DNA of 64,000 bases. It comes from Vitreoscilla massiliensis. GTDB taxonomy: Bacteria; Pseudomonadota; Gammaproteobacteria; Burkholderiales; Neisseriaceae. A program made the translations under genes and the position numbers. Shown in pieces: positions 1 to 9,351 of the stretch; position 1 is the stretch's first letter; the number at the start of each line of letters is the position of its first letter. The notes under the pieces are model-generated. The model ran no database searches, was not told where the DNA came from, and worked only from the letters and a program-made list of their open reading frames with translations. The stretch is taken from assembly GCF_001457815.1 (NCBI RefSeq), contig NZ_LN898219.1, positions 310,585 to 374,584 of the forward strand, written 5' to 3'.

Positions 1-2
1 CT

Positions 3-626
3 GAAAAAGTGAAGGCCGATCAAGCCGCAGCCAATCAAGCCAAAGCTGACAAATTAGCGGCTGAAAAAGCCAAATCAGAGCAGGCCAAAAACGACAAAGC
101 CGAAGCCGCGCGCAAACAAGCAGAACAGCGCAAATTGGAATTGGCTCAAGCCGAAGCGAAAAAAGCCGCTGATTTAAAACAACGCAAGGCCGAACAAGCC
201 AAGCAAGAACAAGAACGCAAACTGGCTGAAAGCAAAAAAGCTGCCGAGGCCAAGCAATTGGCAGAAGCGAAGAAAAGCGCCGAAGCCAAAAAAGTAGCGG
301 AAGCGAAAAAAGCCGCTGATGCCAAGAAATTGGCCGATGCCAAAAAAGCAGCGGATGCCGCCAAAGCCAAGGCCGCATTAGCCAATAAAGCACCAGCTGC
401 CACAGCCAACAGCAAATCGGTGGTGCAAGTGGCCGCATTTAAGAGCGATGACAAGGCGCAGCAAATCCACAAAGAAGTACAAGCCTTGGGTTTGCCATCT
501 TCTGTTGCTCGTGTGGGAACAATGGCGCGGGTGCGAGTGGGGCCGTATCGCAATCCCGCCGATGCCGAAAAAGCCGCAGCTAAATTAAAGCTGCATGGAT
601 TTAATGCCTTGATTATGCAGTATTGA
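3..626 (+). CDS. dedD: SPOR-domain cell-division protein, DedD-like (5' end outside window)
   Basis: The reading frame is open at the window edge, so the N-terminus, expected to hold one membrane segment, is missing. The visible part is a long Lys/Ala/Glu-rich stretch (about residues 1-130) that should form a charged helix or coiled coil, followed by a C-terminal SPOR domain (about residues 138-205, starting at VVQVAAF and containing RVGPYRN). SPOR domains bind denuded peptidoglycan at the division septum. The order SPOR protein, cvpA, purF, metZ is the conserved dedD neighbourhood of Pseudomonas and relatives, which supports DedD over FtsN. The stop lies 4 bases before cvpA. Confidence 0.8.
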   Translation, partial: EKVKADQAAANQAKADKLAAEKAKSEQAKNDKAEAARKQAEQRKLELAQAEAKKAADLKQRKAEQAKQEQERKLAESKKAAEAKQLAEAKKSAEAKKVAEAKKAADAKKLADAKKAADAAKAKAALANKAPAATANSKSVVQVAAFKSDDKAQQIHKEVQALGLPSSVARVGTMARVRVGPYRNPADAEKAAAKLKLHGFNALIMQY

Positions 627-630
627 AAAA

Positions 631-1134
631 ATGGCAGTATTTGATTTGTTGGTATTGGTGGTATTGGGACTGAGTGTCTTGGTATCCATGGTGCGTGGGG
701 TGGTGGCTGAAATCGCCTCTTTGATTACTTGGTTGGTGGCTCTGGTCGCGGCGCGGGTGTTGGCTCCCGTGGTGGCGCAAACGGTGTTTACCCGAGTCGA
801 CTCAACCGTATTTGCCACAGTATTGGCGTTTATTGTGGTGTTCATCACCACTTATTTTTTGCTCTCGTGTGCGCAAAAATTGCTGACTTCGGCCATACAA
901 GCGATAGGCTTGGGTGGCATCAATAAATTCTTTGGCGCTTTGTTTGGTTTAATCAAAGGCACGTTTTTGATTACCGTGGTGGTGTTGCTGTGTGCATTGA
1001 CCGATTTACCTCGTACTGAGGACTGGAAAAATGCTTACTTAGCCCCCACATTTGAACAAATGGCGTTACTTACAGTTCCCTATCTGCCTGCCTTTGTGGC
1101 AGGACGTATTCATTATTCTCCCTCTAGCGAGTAA
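631..1134 (+). CDS. cvpA: CvpA family inner-membrane protein
   Basis: 167 residues with four hydrophobic segments (about residues 4-23, 27-48, 62-83 and 99-122), the usual CvpA/colicin V production topology. The family is named for a role in colicin V export but is generally found next to purF and affects envelope and stress phenotypes; its biochemical role is not settled. It starts 4 bases after the SPOR gene and ends 11 bases before purF, so the three genes are probably co-transcribed. No good Shine-Dalgarno is visible before the ATG, which suggests coupling to the upstream gene. Confidence 0.85.
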   Translation: MAVFDLLVLVVLGLSVLVSMVRGVVAEIASLITWLVALVAARVLAPVVAQTVFTRVDSTVFATVLAFIVVFITTYFLLSCAQKLLTSAIQAIGLGGINKFFGALFGLIKGTFLITVVVLLCALTDLPRTEDWKNAYLAPTFEQMALLTVPYLPAFVAGRIHYSPSSE

Positions 1135-1145
1135 GGAATTTTTCC

Positions 1146-2684
1146 ATGTGTGGTGTTTTCGGTTTGGTGTGTCATGAGCCTGTTAATCAATTGCTTTATG
1201 ATGGTTTACAAATGTTGCAGCATCGCGGTCAAGATGCAGCAGGGATTGTGACCGCCAGCGGGCAATCTTTCCACATGCACAAAGGCAGTGGTATGGTGCG
1301 TGATGTGTTCAGAACCCGCAATATGCGCGAATTGATTGGTGATGCAGGCATCGCCCATGTGCGCTATCCAACAGCCGGTAATTCAAAAAGTGCGGCCGAA
1401 GCGCAGCCGTTTTATGTGAATTCTCCTTTCGGTATTGTGTTGGCACACAATGGCAATTTGACCAATACCGATGAATTGTTTGAAAACGTGTGTTACCGCG
1501 ATTTGCGTCACATCAACACCCGTTCTGATTCAGAAGTGTTGTTGAATGTGTTTGCGCACGAATTGGAAACCCGCATTGACGGCGAGACCTTAACGGTAGA
1601 ACACATTTTTGATGCCGTGACCGAATTGCACAAAATGGTGCGCGGTGCGTATGGCGTGGTGGCTTTGATTGCCGGTTATGGCATGGTGGCTTTCCGCGAC
1701 CCATATGGCATCCGTCCGTTGATTTTGGCCAAGCAACAAGACGAACAAGGCCGTACCGATTATGCTGTCAGCTCTGAATCGGTGGCATTCAATGGTTTGG
1801 GCTATGAGGTTTGGCGCGACATCGAGCCGGGTGAAGCGGTGTTCATCAGCTTTGATGGCGAATTCCACAGCCGCCAATGCAGCGACCAAGCGGTATTGAA
1901 ACCTTGCTTGTTTGAATACGTGTATTTTGCGCGCCCTGATTCAAAAATTGATGGTGTGTCGGTCTACCAAGCCCGTGTGGACATGGGTGTGAGCTTGGCT
2001 GAAAAAGTGAAACGCGAATTGCCATGGGAAGAAATTGACGTGGTGATGCCGATTCCGGACACCAGCCGTCCTAGCGCCATGGAATTGGCCCACCATTTGG
2101 GCATTACCTACCGCGAAGGCTTCATCAAAAACCGCTACATTGGCCGTACCTTCATCATGCCAGGCCAAGCCGTGCGCAAAAAATCGGTGCGTCAAAAACT
2201 GAGCCCTGTTGCCAGCGAATTCAAAGGCAAAAACGTGTTGTTGGTCGATGATTCCATCGTGCGCGGTACCACCAGTCGTGAAATCGTTGAAATGGCGCGC
2301 GATGCCGGCGCCAAAAAAGTGTATTTCGCCTCTGCCGCGCCGGAAGTGCGTTATCCCAACGTCTACGGCATCGACATGCCGACACGTGAAGAATTGATTG
2401 CCAATGGCCGCAGCGTCGAAGAAATTGCCGCTGAAATTTCTGCCGATGGCGTGGTATTCCAAGACTTGGATGAATTGATTGTGGCCGTGTCCAAACTCAA
2501 TCCGAAAATCCAAGGTTTCGATACCTCTTGTTTCAATGGTAAGTATTTGACTGGCGATGTGGATGAGGCGTATCTTGAGAAACTGGCCAGCGGCAAGGTG
2601 TCTGCTGAGCTGATACAAAAAGTCAATCCAACACTGGTAGACCACAGTGTGCGTGTGGATGACAATCAAGATGACGACGAGTGA
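1146..2684 (+). CDS. purF: Amidophosphoribosyltransferase
   Basis: 512 residues, full length. Catalyses the first committed step of purine synthesis: PRPP plus glutamine to 5-phosphoribosylamine. After Met removal Cys2 (MCGVFG) is the N-terminal nucleophile of the class II glutaminase domain (about residues 2-235); the RHT-type motif appears as HVRYPTAG. The phosphoribosyltransferase domain carries the PRPP loop VLLVDDSIVRGTTS near residue 364. The 19-base gap to metZ and shared strand suggest one operon cvpA-purF-metZ. Confidence 0.97.
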   Translation: MCGVFGLVCHEPVNQLLYDGLQMLQHRGQDAAGIVTASGQSFHMHKGSGMVRDVFRTRNMRELIGDAGIAHVRYPTAGNSKSAAEAQPFYVNSPFGIVLAHNGNLTNTDELFENVCYRDLRHINTRSDSEVLLNVFAHELETRIDGETLTVEHIFDAVTELHKMVRGAYGVVALIAGYGMVAFRDPYGIRPLILAKQQDEQGRTDYAVSSESVAFNGLGYEVWRDIEPGEAVFISFDGEFHSRQCSDQAVLKPCLFEYVYFARPDSKIDGVSVYQARVDMGVSLAEKVKRELPWEEIDVVMPIPDTSRPSAMELAHHLGITYREGFIKNRYIGRTFIMPGQAVRKKSVRQKLSPVASEFKGKNVLLVDDSIVRGTTSREIVEMARDAGAKKVYFASAAPEVRYPNVYGIDMPTREELIANGRSVEEIAAEISADGVVFQDLDELIVAVSKLNPKIQGFDTSCFNGKYLTGDVDEAYLEKLASGKVSAELIQKVNPTLVDHSVRVDDNQDDDE

Positions 2685-2703
2685 TTCAAAGGCATAAACA
2701 CAA

Positions 2704-3879
2704 ATGAGTAAAACATGGCATCCTGAAACCATCGCCATACGCGGTGGTCGCCAAATCAGTGACTTCAGTGAACACACACAAGCATTGTTTATGAGCAGCA
2801 GTTTTACTTACCCAACAGCAGAAGACGCATCACGTCTGTTTGTGGGTGAGCAAGCGGGTTATACCTACAGCCGCACTTCCAATCCAACCATCGCCGCGTT
2901 TGAAGAGCGCATGGCGCAATTGGAAGGTGCCGAGCGAGGCTTGGCCACTGCCAGCGGTATGGCGGCCATCCATTCGACTTTAATCAGCTTGCTGCAAAAC
3001 GGCGACCATTTGTTGTCCAGTCACAGCTTGTTTGGTTCAACCAGCTCAGTGGTCAACAATATGTTGCCACGTTATGGCATAGAAGTGACCACGGTCAACC
3101 CTGTTGATTTGGCGGCTTGGGAAGCGGCCATCCAGCCGAATACCAAAGTGTTGTTCTTGGAAACCCCATCCAATCCTTTGGGTGAAGTGGCCGACATCAA
3201 AGCCTTGGCAGCCTTGGCACACCAACATGGTGCGGTGTTAATCGTTGACAATTGCTTCTGTACGCCAGCGGTACAACAGCCAATTAAATTGGGCGCAGAC
3301 ATTTCCTTGGCTTCGGCCACCAAAGGCATAGACGGCCACGGCCGCGCCATCGGCGGCATTGTTTGTGGCAGCAATGCCTTAATCGAACAAATCTGGAACC
3401 ATGTCAAAACCGCCGGTGAAATCATTTCGCCATTCAATGCGTGGTTATTGTCCAGTGGTTTGGAAACCTTGTTCGTGCGCTTGGAACGCGAATGCGCCAA
3501 TGCCATGGCTTTGGCGCAGTGGTTGGAACAACATCCTAAAGTTGAAAAAGTGTATTACGGCGGCCTAGAAAGCCATCCGCAACATGAGTTGGCCAAGCAA
3601 CAACAGCGCATGTTCGGCGTGGTGGTGGCATTTGAAGTCAAAGGCGGCCGCAAAGAGGCTTGGCATGTGGTGGACGCGGTAGAGTTGTTCTCACGCACCG
3701 GCAATTTGGGCGATGTGAAATCGACCATTACCCATCCGTATACCACCACCCACTGTCGCGTCAGCGAAGAGGGCAAGGCAGCAGCAGGCATTACTGAAGG
3801 TTTGTTGCGTTTGTCCATCGGTTTGGAAAACGTCGCCGATTTACAGGCCGACTTAGAACAGGCTTTGGCCGGAATTTAA
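2704..3879 (+). CDS. metZ: O-succinylhomoserine sulfhydrylase
   Basis: 391 residues of the Cys/Met-metabolism PLP-dependent family. The PLP lysine is K207 in SATKGIDGHG. Its position directly after purF is the conserved metZ location in Pseudomonas and many betaproteobacteria, which favours direct sulfhydrylation of O-succinylhomoserine to homocysteine over cystathionine gamma-synthase. The end of the gene carries an uptake repeat on the sense strand (TTACAGGCCG at 3841), read as Leu-Gln-Ala. A strong terminator follows 21 bases after the stop. Confidence 0.92.
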   Translation: MSKTWHPETIAIRGGRQISDFSEHTQALFMSSSFTYPTAEDASRLFVGEQAGYTYSRTSNPTIAAFEERMAQLEGAERGLATASGMAAIHSTLISLLQNGDHLLSSHSLFGSTSSVVNNMLPRYGIEVTTVNPVDLAAWEAAIQPNTKVLFLETPSNPLGEVADIKALAALAHQHGAVLIVDNCFCTPAVQQPIKLGADISLASATKGIDGHGRAIGGIVCGSNALIEQIWNHVKTAGEIISPFNAWLLSSGLETLFVRLERECANAMALAQWLEQHPKVEKVYYGGLESHPQHELAKQQQRMFGVVVAFEVKGGRKEAWHVVDAVELFSRTGNLGDVKSTITHPYTTTHCRVSEEGKAAAGITEGLLRLSIGLENVADLQADLEQALAGI

Positions 3880-3900
3880 GTTTTTAGGTGCATGACATAA

Positions 3901-3930
3901 AGGCAAAACGCGCGTCGTTTTGCCTTTTTT
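3901..3930 (+). terminator. Rho-independent terminator after metZ
   Basis: Perfect 10-bp stem AGGCAAAACG / CGTTTTGCCT (3901-3910, 3916-3925) with loop CGCGT, running into a T tract ending at 3930. It closes the cvpA-purF-metZ transcription unit. It is an ordinary terminator without the uptake repeat; two single uptake repeats lie just after it (4007-4018, 4038-4048) in the otherwise empty stretch up to 4229. Confidence 0.9.
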
Positions 3931-4229
3931 ATGGGCGCTAGTACTGCCAAACATGAATGAGCATAGAAACTGACAATTTAGTCCAGCCATAATTCTATCC
4001 TCACTGTTTACAGGCCGCATTGCGGTATTCCATGTCCTTACAGGCCGCACAAACAGACGCTGAGCGTGTTAGTTCTAGCGCACCGGCTCAAAATATGCGA
4101 TTCTAATGCCCACAAAGCTGCAGTGCAGCAATTGCACACACAGTGGCAATGACCAAAAGAAACAGAAGGTGTGACGCAACACCCACCGTGCACTATTACT
4201 CCTCATATTTGATTTTTAAGGATGCAACC

Positions 4230-4766
4230 ATGAAAAAATTAAGCCTGTCTTTGTGTTCATTGATGGTGGTTTTGGCTTTGGGCGCGTGCTCAGGCGGCAA
4301 TGAAGCTGTTAAGAGCGACGCCGTTCCTGCACAGCAAGGCAACACCGCCGCCAGCGCCGCGCCTGCCAATACTGCAACTGCGGCCTTGAGCCCAGAAGAG
4401 CAAGTAGAAGCGCGCGAAAAAAACATGAAGGCCATCGCCAAAGCCAGCAAAACCTTGCGTGCCATGGCTGAAGGCAAAGAAGGTTTTGATGATGCGAAAA
4501 TGAAAGAGGCCGTGGCCTTGCTCGATACCCATGCCAATCAAGGTTGGGAATATTTTGATGTCGCCACCAAAGACGTGAAATCTGAGGCGCAACCAGCCGT
4601 TTGGGAACAAAACGACAAGTTCCAACAAGAAATCAAAACCTTCCAAGCCTCTGTGGCCGAATTGAAAACCGCGTCTGCGCAAGGTGGTTTGGACGCCATC
4701 AAAGCGCCTTTCGCCAAAGTGGGCGAGAGCTGCAAATCTTGTCACACCACGTTTAAGCAGGATTAA
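4230..4766 (+). CDS. Cytochrome c'-type lipoprotein
   Basis: 178 residues. Start chosen at 4230 because AAGGA (4218-4222) precedes it at proper distance and the protein then begins with a lipoprotein signal (MKKLSLSLCSLMVVLALGAC, lipobox Cys near residue 20). An Ala/Thr/Pro linker (about 25-60) leads to a four-helix-bundle region ending in CKSCH near residue 168, the single heme-binding motif placed at the extreme C-terminus, as in cytochromes c'. Neisseria has a related membrane-anchored cytochrome c' that protects against nitric oxide. The family bundle is inferred from length and motif placement. Confidence 0.85.
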   Translation: MKKLSLSLCSLMVVLALGACSGGNEAVKSDAVPAQQGNTAASAAPANTATAALSPEEQVEAREKNMKAIAKASKTLRAMAEGKEGFDDAKMKEAVALLDTHANQGWEYFDVATKDVKSEAQPAVWEQNDKFQQEIKTFQASVAELKTASAQGGLDAIKAPFAKVGESCKSCHTTFKQD

Positions 4767-4811
4767 ACACGTTTCAATGTTGAGTGTTTGAATGTTTAAT
4801 CAATGATAAAT

Positions 4812-4841
4812 AAGCGGCCTGTAAGTGTTTACAGGCCGCTT
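4812..4841. terminator. Terminator made of an inverted pair of uptake repeats
   Basis: AAGCGGCCTGTAA (4812-4824), loop GTGT, then its exact complement TTACAGGCCGCTT (4829-4841) followed by TTG. The 13-bp GC-rich hairpin sits 45 bases after the cytochrome c' gene. This is the same use as the paired uptake sequences of Neisseria. Confidence 0.85.
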
Positions 4842-5081
4842 TTGTATGCTTGGGTGCACATGCATGCCATTTGATTTGCACACATGGCTTAATATCGCAA
4901 GCTCGGTCAGCCGCAAATGGCTTACAGCATCAACAAGCTAGATGGTGTCGAGCGTGGCGGATTTCGCTACAATACTGCGTTGCAGCATTGCTTTTGTCGG
5001 TACAGCCCATGTATTGTAAGCGTTTTAGCAGCAGCGCAATGTCGCGCCGGCTTTTAACCAACAACAAGGATGCAATCGGAT

Positions 5082-6884
5082 ATGGGATTACAAACAGTGC
5101 CAGAAAAATTGGCCGCTTTGCGCGCATTGATGCGCGAGCGCGGTGTGGCCGCTTATGTGGTGATGAGCGCCGACCCGCATATGTCGGAATACTTGCCTGC
5201 GTATTGGCAAGTGCGTTTGTGGTTGACTGGCTTTACCGGCTCGGTCGGCACTTTGGTGATTACCGACACGTTTGCCGGCTTGTGGGTAGACGGCCGCTAT
5301 TGGGTACAGGCTGAGAAAGAATTGGCAGGCACCGGTTTCGTGTTGCAAAAACTGACCGCTGACGAAGGTTCTACCCACATTGCATGGTTGGCGCAACACC
5401 TGCCTACCGATGCTGTGGTGGCCGTAGATGGCCGCGCCTTGTCCATTGCCCAATACCAAGCCTTAGAGCAAGCGTTGGCAAGCAAACGTGTGCAGCTAGA
5501 CACCGCCCAAGACTTGATAACGCCCTTGTGGCAAACACGCCCAGCCTTGCCATTGGCGCCGGTGTACGAAATGGCGGCGGGCATTAACAGCTTAAGCCGT
5601 GCCGATAAAATCGCTGCCATACGGGCACACATGCGTGAACGCGGCGTCGCCCACCATTTGGTGTCGTCGGTGGATGACATTGCATGGATATTGAATTGCC
5701 GCGGCAGCGATGTGGAGTGCAATCCGGTGTTTTTGGCGCATTTGTACATTGCCGCCGAGCGCTGTGTGTTGTTCGTACAGGCCGCTAAAATCAGCGCCGA
5801 GTTACAACAAGCCTTGGCCGCCGATGGCATACAGCTGCAAGACTATGCCGCCAGTGGCGATTTTTTAACGGGTTTGGGCGATGGCGCTGTGTTGTTGGAT
5901 GCGGCCAAAGTATCGGTGGCGCATTTGTTGGCCTTGTCAGACACCGTATCGGTGGTGTATGACATCAATCCATCGACTTTGCTCAAAGCGTGTAAGAGCG
6001 ATGCCGAAATCGAGCATGTGAAGCGCGCCATGCACAAAGATGGCGTGGCCTTGGCACAGTTTTTTGCATGGCTAGAACAAGCATTGGCCGCCAAAACCGC
6101 CATCAGCGAACTCACCATTGCCGAAAAATTGCGCGAATACCGCGCGCAGCAGGCGGGCTTTATCGGCGAGAGTTTTGCCACCATTGCAGGCTTTAATGAC
6201 AATGGCGCTTTGCCACATTATCACGCTACGAACGAGAGTTTTGCCATGATTGAGGGCAATGGCTTGTTGCTCATCGACTCGGGCGCGCAATACGAAGACG
6301 GCACCACCGACATCACGCGCATGGTCGCCATCGGTGAACTGAGCACGGCGCAAAAACGCGATTGCACCTTGGTCTTAAAAGCGCACATCGCCTTGGCGCA
6401 AGCGGTGTTCCCCGAAGGCATCGCCGCGCCTTTGCTGGACGCGTTGGCCCGCCAAGCCTTGTGGCAACAGCAATTGGACTACCGCCATGGCACCGGCCAC
6501 GGCGTCGGCTTTGCCTTAAACGTGCACGAAGGCCCGCAAATTCTGTCGTATTACGCACCGATGAGCGCCTACAACAAGATGCGCGCCGGCATGATTACCT
6601 CGAATGAACCCGGCCTGTACCACGAAGGCCATTACGGCATCCGCATCGAAAACTTGGTGGTGAACCGCTTATTGCCGCAAACCGGCGCTTACGGCGACTT
6701 CTTGACATTTGAAACTCTCACACTGTGCCCGATAGAAGTGGCGTGTTTGGATACCGATTTACTCACCCAATCTGAAAAAGACTGGCTCAATGCTTATCAC
6801 CAACAAGTGCGCACGGCCTTGGCGGATTCTGTGTCAGGTGCAGCTTTGGATTGGTTGTTGCGGCATACGGAAGCTGTGGCTTAA
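5082..6884 (+). CDS. pepP: Xaa-Pro aminopeptidase (M24B family)
   Basis: About 600 residues, the long cytosolic M24B form with two creatinase-like N-terminal domains before the pita-bread catalytic domain (about residues 310-540). The metal-site pattern is visible: LLIDSGAQYEDGTTDITR supplies two Asp, HGTGHGVG the His, and the Glu ligands follow in SNEPGLY and IRIENLV. It removes N-terminal residues before proline. ATG at 5082 is preferred because AAGGA (5066-5070) overlaps the alternative ATG at 5070. One uptake repeat lies inside the gene near 5776. Confidence 0.9.
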   Translation: MGLQTVPEKLAALRALMRERGVAAYVVMSADPHMSEYLPAYWQVRLWLTGFTGSVGTLVITDTFAGLWVDGRYWVQAEKELAGTGFVLQKLTADEGSTHIAWLAQHLPTDAVVAVDGRALSIAQYQALEQALASKRVQLDTAQDLITPLWQTRPALPLAPVYEMAAGINSLSRADKIAAIRAHMRERGVAHHLVSSVDDIAWILNCRGSDVECNPVFLAHLYIAAERCVLFVQAAKISAELQQALAADGIQLQDYAASGDFLTGLGDGAVLLDAAKVSVAHLLALSDTVSVVYDINPSTLLKACKSDAEIEHVKRAMHKDGVALAQFFAWLEQALAAKTAISELTIAEKLREYRAQQAGFIGESFATIAGFNDNGALPHYHATNESFAMIEGNGLLLIDSGAQYEDGTTDITRMVAIGELSTAQKRDCTLVLKAHIALAQAVFPEGIAAPLLDALARQALWQQQLDYRHGTGHGVGFALNVHEGPQILSYYAPMSAYNKMRAGMITSNEPGLYHEGHYGIRIENLVVNRLLPQTGAYGDFLTFETLTLCPIEVACLDTDLLTQSEKDWLNAYHQQVRTALADSVSGAALDWLLRHTEAVA

Positions 6885-6909
6885 TCAATACTGTTTCTGG
6901 GTAACATCA

Positions 6910-6939
6910 AAGCGGCCTGTAAATGTTTACAGGCCGCTT
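6910..6939. terminator. Bidirectional uptake-repeat terminator
   Basis: AAGCGGCCTGTAAA (6910-6923), two-base loop, then TTTACAGGCCGCTT (6926-6939) followed by GTTTTTG. It lies between the convergent pepP and the periplasmic hypothetical gene on the other strand and can serve both. Confidence 0.85.
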
Positions 6940-6954
6940 GTTTTTGTCTGCACA

Positions 6955-7383
6955 TCAGTTGATGCGATTGACGGGAATGGCTTGTGGTTTGCCTGCAACC
7001 AAACCGATAAACCAGTATGCCCGTCGGTTTTGGTGGTCTACGCGGCAAAAAGCAAACGCTTGATTGTGGATGCAGCCCACATCATATTGTTGCCATTCTT
7101 TGGGCAGTGCCGTGATGAAATGGCGCACTTGATTGGGCTCAGAGGTGTGCAATCGGCAGGGCTCTTGTTGGCGGCACGAGGCTTGCCAGCTTTGTTGGCC
7201 TTGCTTTTGGTCCATTTGCCATTGGCCATTTTTTTGAGAGAAACGCATGTACATGGCCGAGGGCTGGTGGGTTTTAATATTCAATAACACATATTGGCCT
7301 TGGTCGCTGGCATCGGGTGTTTTGGCAAATGCTGGAAGGCAAGACAACATCAAAGACAATAGCAGCAAAGATTTGTGTTGCAT
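6955..7383 (-). CDS. Hypothetical secreted protein
   Basis: 142 residues; family not recognised. The start at 7383 has a clear GAGGAG ribosome site and gives a classical signal peptide (MQHKSLLLLSLMLSCLPAFA, cleavage expected after AFA near residue 20). The mature part has four cysteines, in SCRQQEPC near residues 70-75 and in VGC...FCRV near 103-113, so two disulfides in the periplasm are likely. Monocistronic, convergent with pepP. A single-domain periplasmic protein is inferred; function unknown. Confidence 0.7.
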   Translation of the reverse strand: MQHKSLLLLSLMLSCLPAFAKTPDASDQGQYVLLNIKTHQPSAMYMRFSQKNGQWQMDQKQGQQSWQASCRQQEPCRLHTSEPNQVRHFITALPKEWQQYDVGCIHNQAFAFCRVDHQNRRAYWFIGLVAGKPQAIPVNRIN

Positions 7384-7556
7384 GTTTACTTCTCCTCGTT
7401 TTTTTGCAATGAAAATGGTGATGTGGGTTTTATCATGTACGTGCAAACATCATAAGTGTATTGAGGCAGGTGAGGTTTGAGAACCGTGTGTGGGTAGCGC
7501 TGAGCGCTACTGTCTGAATCACATCATCGTCACCATAGATACAGTAGGATGCAAAC

Positions 7557-7586
7557 AAGCGGCCTGTAAACACTTACAGGCCGCTT
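7557..7586. terminator. Uptake-repeat hairpin terminator after ribB
   Basis: AAGCGGCCTGTAA (7557-7569) and TTACAGGCCGCTT (7574-7586) with loop ACAC. It sits 28 bases beyond the ribB stop, in the direction of ribB transcription. The rest of 7384-7614 shows no gene. Confidence 0.8.
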
Positions 7587-7614
7587 ATGATGGTGTTAAT
7601 ACTGTTTAAACAGC

Positions 7615-8721
7615 TTATACCGAGTAATCGCTATTATCGTCATTAGGCAAAGCGAAGCCGGTGATTTCCAAGCCGAAGCCGTTTAACACGCTGAATGCAT
7701 ATGGTTTGCCCATCACGCGCATTTTTTTGATGTGCAATTCGTTCAGAATTTGCGCGCCTATGCCGTAAGTCTTGCTGTCCCAAGTGCTGCGTTGGTTGCT
7801 GCCTTGTGGCAAGGCGCGGTCGAGCAGCTCTGAGCCGGTTTCGGGGCGGTGCAACAATAAGGCCACGCCGGCGTCGACGGTTTGCAATTTTTCCAAGGTT
7901 TGCGGCAAAGTCCAGCTGTGGCTAGGGTTGGGACTGATGAAATCCATGGCGCTGAATGGCTCGTGCACGCGCACCCACACTTCGGTGTCGGGGGTGATGT
8001 TGCCTTTGACCAAGGCCAAATGCGTTTCGCCTTGTAAACGGTCGACGTAAATGTGCTGCACAAAGTCGCCCCACGGTGTGTGCACGGTGTGGCTGCCCAT
8101 GTCTTCAATCAGGCTTTCGGTTTTGCTGCGGTATTCAATCAAATCGGCGATGGTGCCCATTTTGATGCCGTGTTCTTCGGCGAACACTTCCAATTCGGGC
8201 ATGCGTGCCATGGTGCCGTCGTCGTTGATGATTTCACAAATCACTGCGGCAGGGGTTAAACCCGCCAATTGCGCCAAATCCACGCTGGCTTCTGTATGAC
8301 CGGCGCGCACCAATACGCCGCCTTTTTTGGCGCGCAGTGGGAAGATGTGGCCCGGTTGCACGATGTCGCTGGCAACCGAATTCGATGCCACAGCAGTTTG
8401 GATGGTGTGGGCACGGTCGGCGGCGGAAATACCGGTCGAGATGCCTTCACGCGCTTCGATGGAAACGGTGAAATTGGTGCCGTATTGGGCGCCGTTATTT
8501 TGCGTCATCATCGGCAGACCCAAGCGGTCGATGAGTTCATCGGCCATCGGCAAGCAAACCAAGCCACGCGCATGTTTGATCATGAAATTGATGGCTTCTG
8601 GTGTCACAAATTGTGCCGCCATCACCAAATCGCCTTCGTTCTCGCGGTCTTCGGCATCGGTTAAGATGACGATTTTACCGGCTTTGATGTCGGCAATGAT
8701 TTCGGCTGGTGTAGAGATCAT
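7615..8721 (-). CDS. ribB: 3,4-dihydroxy-2-butanone 4-phosphate synthase with degenerate GTP cyclohydrolase II-like domain
   Basis: 368 residues. The N-terminal domain (about 1-205) is a complete DHBP synthase: EDRENEGDLV near residue 25 and the RAGHTEASVDL segment near 142. It converts ribulose 5-phosphate to the four-carbon riboflavin precursor. The C-terminal part (about 210-368) has the GTP cyclohydrolase II fold outline (HLALVKG, YGIGAQIL) but none of the zinc-binding cysteines, so this half should be catalytically dead, as in many RibBA-like proteins of Proteobacteria. A separate ribA is expected elsewhere. Runs in tandem with ribE, 18 bases downstream of it. Confidence 0.9.
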   Translation of the reverse strand: MISTPAEIIADIKAGKIVILTDAEDRENEGDLVMAAQFVTPEAINFMIKHARGLVCLPMADELIDRLGLPMMTQNNGAQYGTNFTVSIEAREGISTGISAADRAHTIQTAVASNSVASDIVQPGHIFPLRAKKGGVLVRAGHTEASVDLAQLAGLTPAAVICEIINDDGTMARMPELEVFAEEHGIKMGTIADLIEYRSKTESLIEDMGSHTVHTPWGDFVQHIYVDRLQGETHLALVKGNITPDTEVWVRVHEPFSAMDFISPNPSHSWTLPQTLEKLQTVDAGVALLLHRPETGSELLDRALPQGSNQRSTWDSKTYGIGAQILNELHIKKMRVMGKPYAFSVLNGFGLEITGFALPNDDNSDYSV

Positions 8722-8739
8722 GATTGTTTGTTTCCTATT

Positions 8740-9351
8740 TCATTGTTTTTGTTGTGCCAATACCCGTGCCACTGTGTCAACAATCGCTTGGGTTTGGGCA
8801 TCTATTTCAATATTGATGGCATCGCCAACTTGGCGGCTGCCAAATAAGGTGCGCTCGAGGGTTTCAGGGATTAAGTGCACATTGAAACGGTCGGGCAACA
8901 CATCGCCTATGGTGAGTGAGCAACCATCTAAGCCAACAAAGCCTTTGGATAAGACATAGGCTTGCAAGCTTGCAGGCAGGGCAAACCAAATAGTGGTGTT
9001 GAAATCGGTTTTTTCAATGGCAACGATGTGGGTGGTGGTGGCGATGTGGCCACTCATCACATGGCCGCCGATTTCATCACCAAAGCGGGCGGCACGTTCA
9101 ATATTGACCGCATCGCCGATGTTCAGGCCGCCTAAATTGGTGCAGCGCAGGGTTTCTGCGATTAAATCAAACGCCACACGCTGACCATCAAACTCGGTAA
9201 TGGTTAAGCAGCAGCCATTGTGGGCCACTGAGGCGCCTATGGCCAAGTCGTGTGCCAATTCTGGCGGCAATTCGACGGTGTGGCGGCGAAATTCGCCACG
9301 GTCTTCGATGGCGGTAAGGCGGGCGATGCCTTGAACAATGCCTGTAAACAT
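8740..9351 (-). CDS. ribE: Riboflavin synthase, alpha subunit
   Basis: 203 residues with the typical start MFTGIVQG and two tandem lumazine-binding barrels (about 1-95 and 98-195). Dismutates 6,7-dimethyl-8-ribityllumazine to riboflavin. Its ATG overlaps the stop of the upstream thioesterase by one base (TAATG), and ribB follows, so thioesterase-ribE-ribB is one operon. No FMN riboswitch is visible upstream. Confidence 0.95.
   Translation of the reverse strand: MFTGIVQGIARLTAIEDRGEFRRHTVELPPELAHDLAIGASVAHNGCCLTITEFDGQRVAFDLIAETLRCTNLGGLNIGDAVNIERAARFGDEIGGHVMSGHIATTTHIVAIEKTDFNTTIWFALPASLQAYVLSKGFVGLDGCSLTIGDVLPDRFNVHLIPETLERTLFGSRQVGDAINIEIDAQTQAIVDTVARVLAQQKQ

Noticed and set aside
1941..2777. 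278-residue open frame on the minus strand opposite purF
   Set aside because: It lies opposite purF and metZ, has His/Phe-rich composition typical of antisense noise, and no ribosome site.
4850..5314. 154-residue open frame overlapping the pepP start
   Set aside because: Low-complexity basic composition, no ribosome site, and it overlaps the clear M24B gene in another frame.
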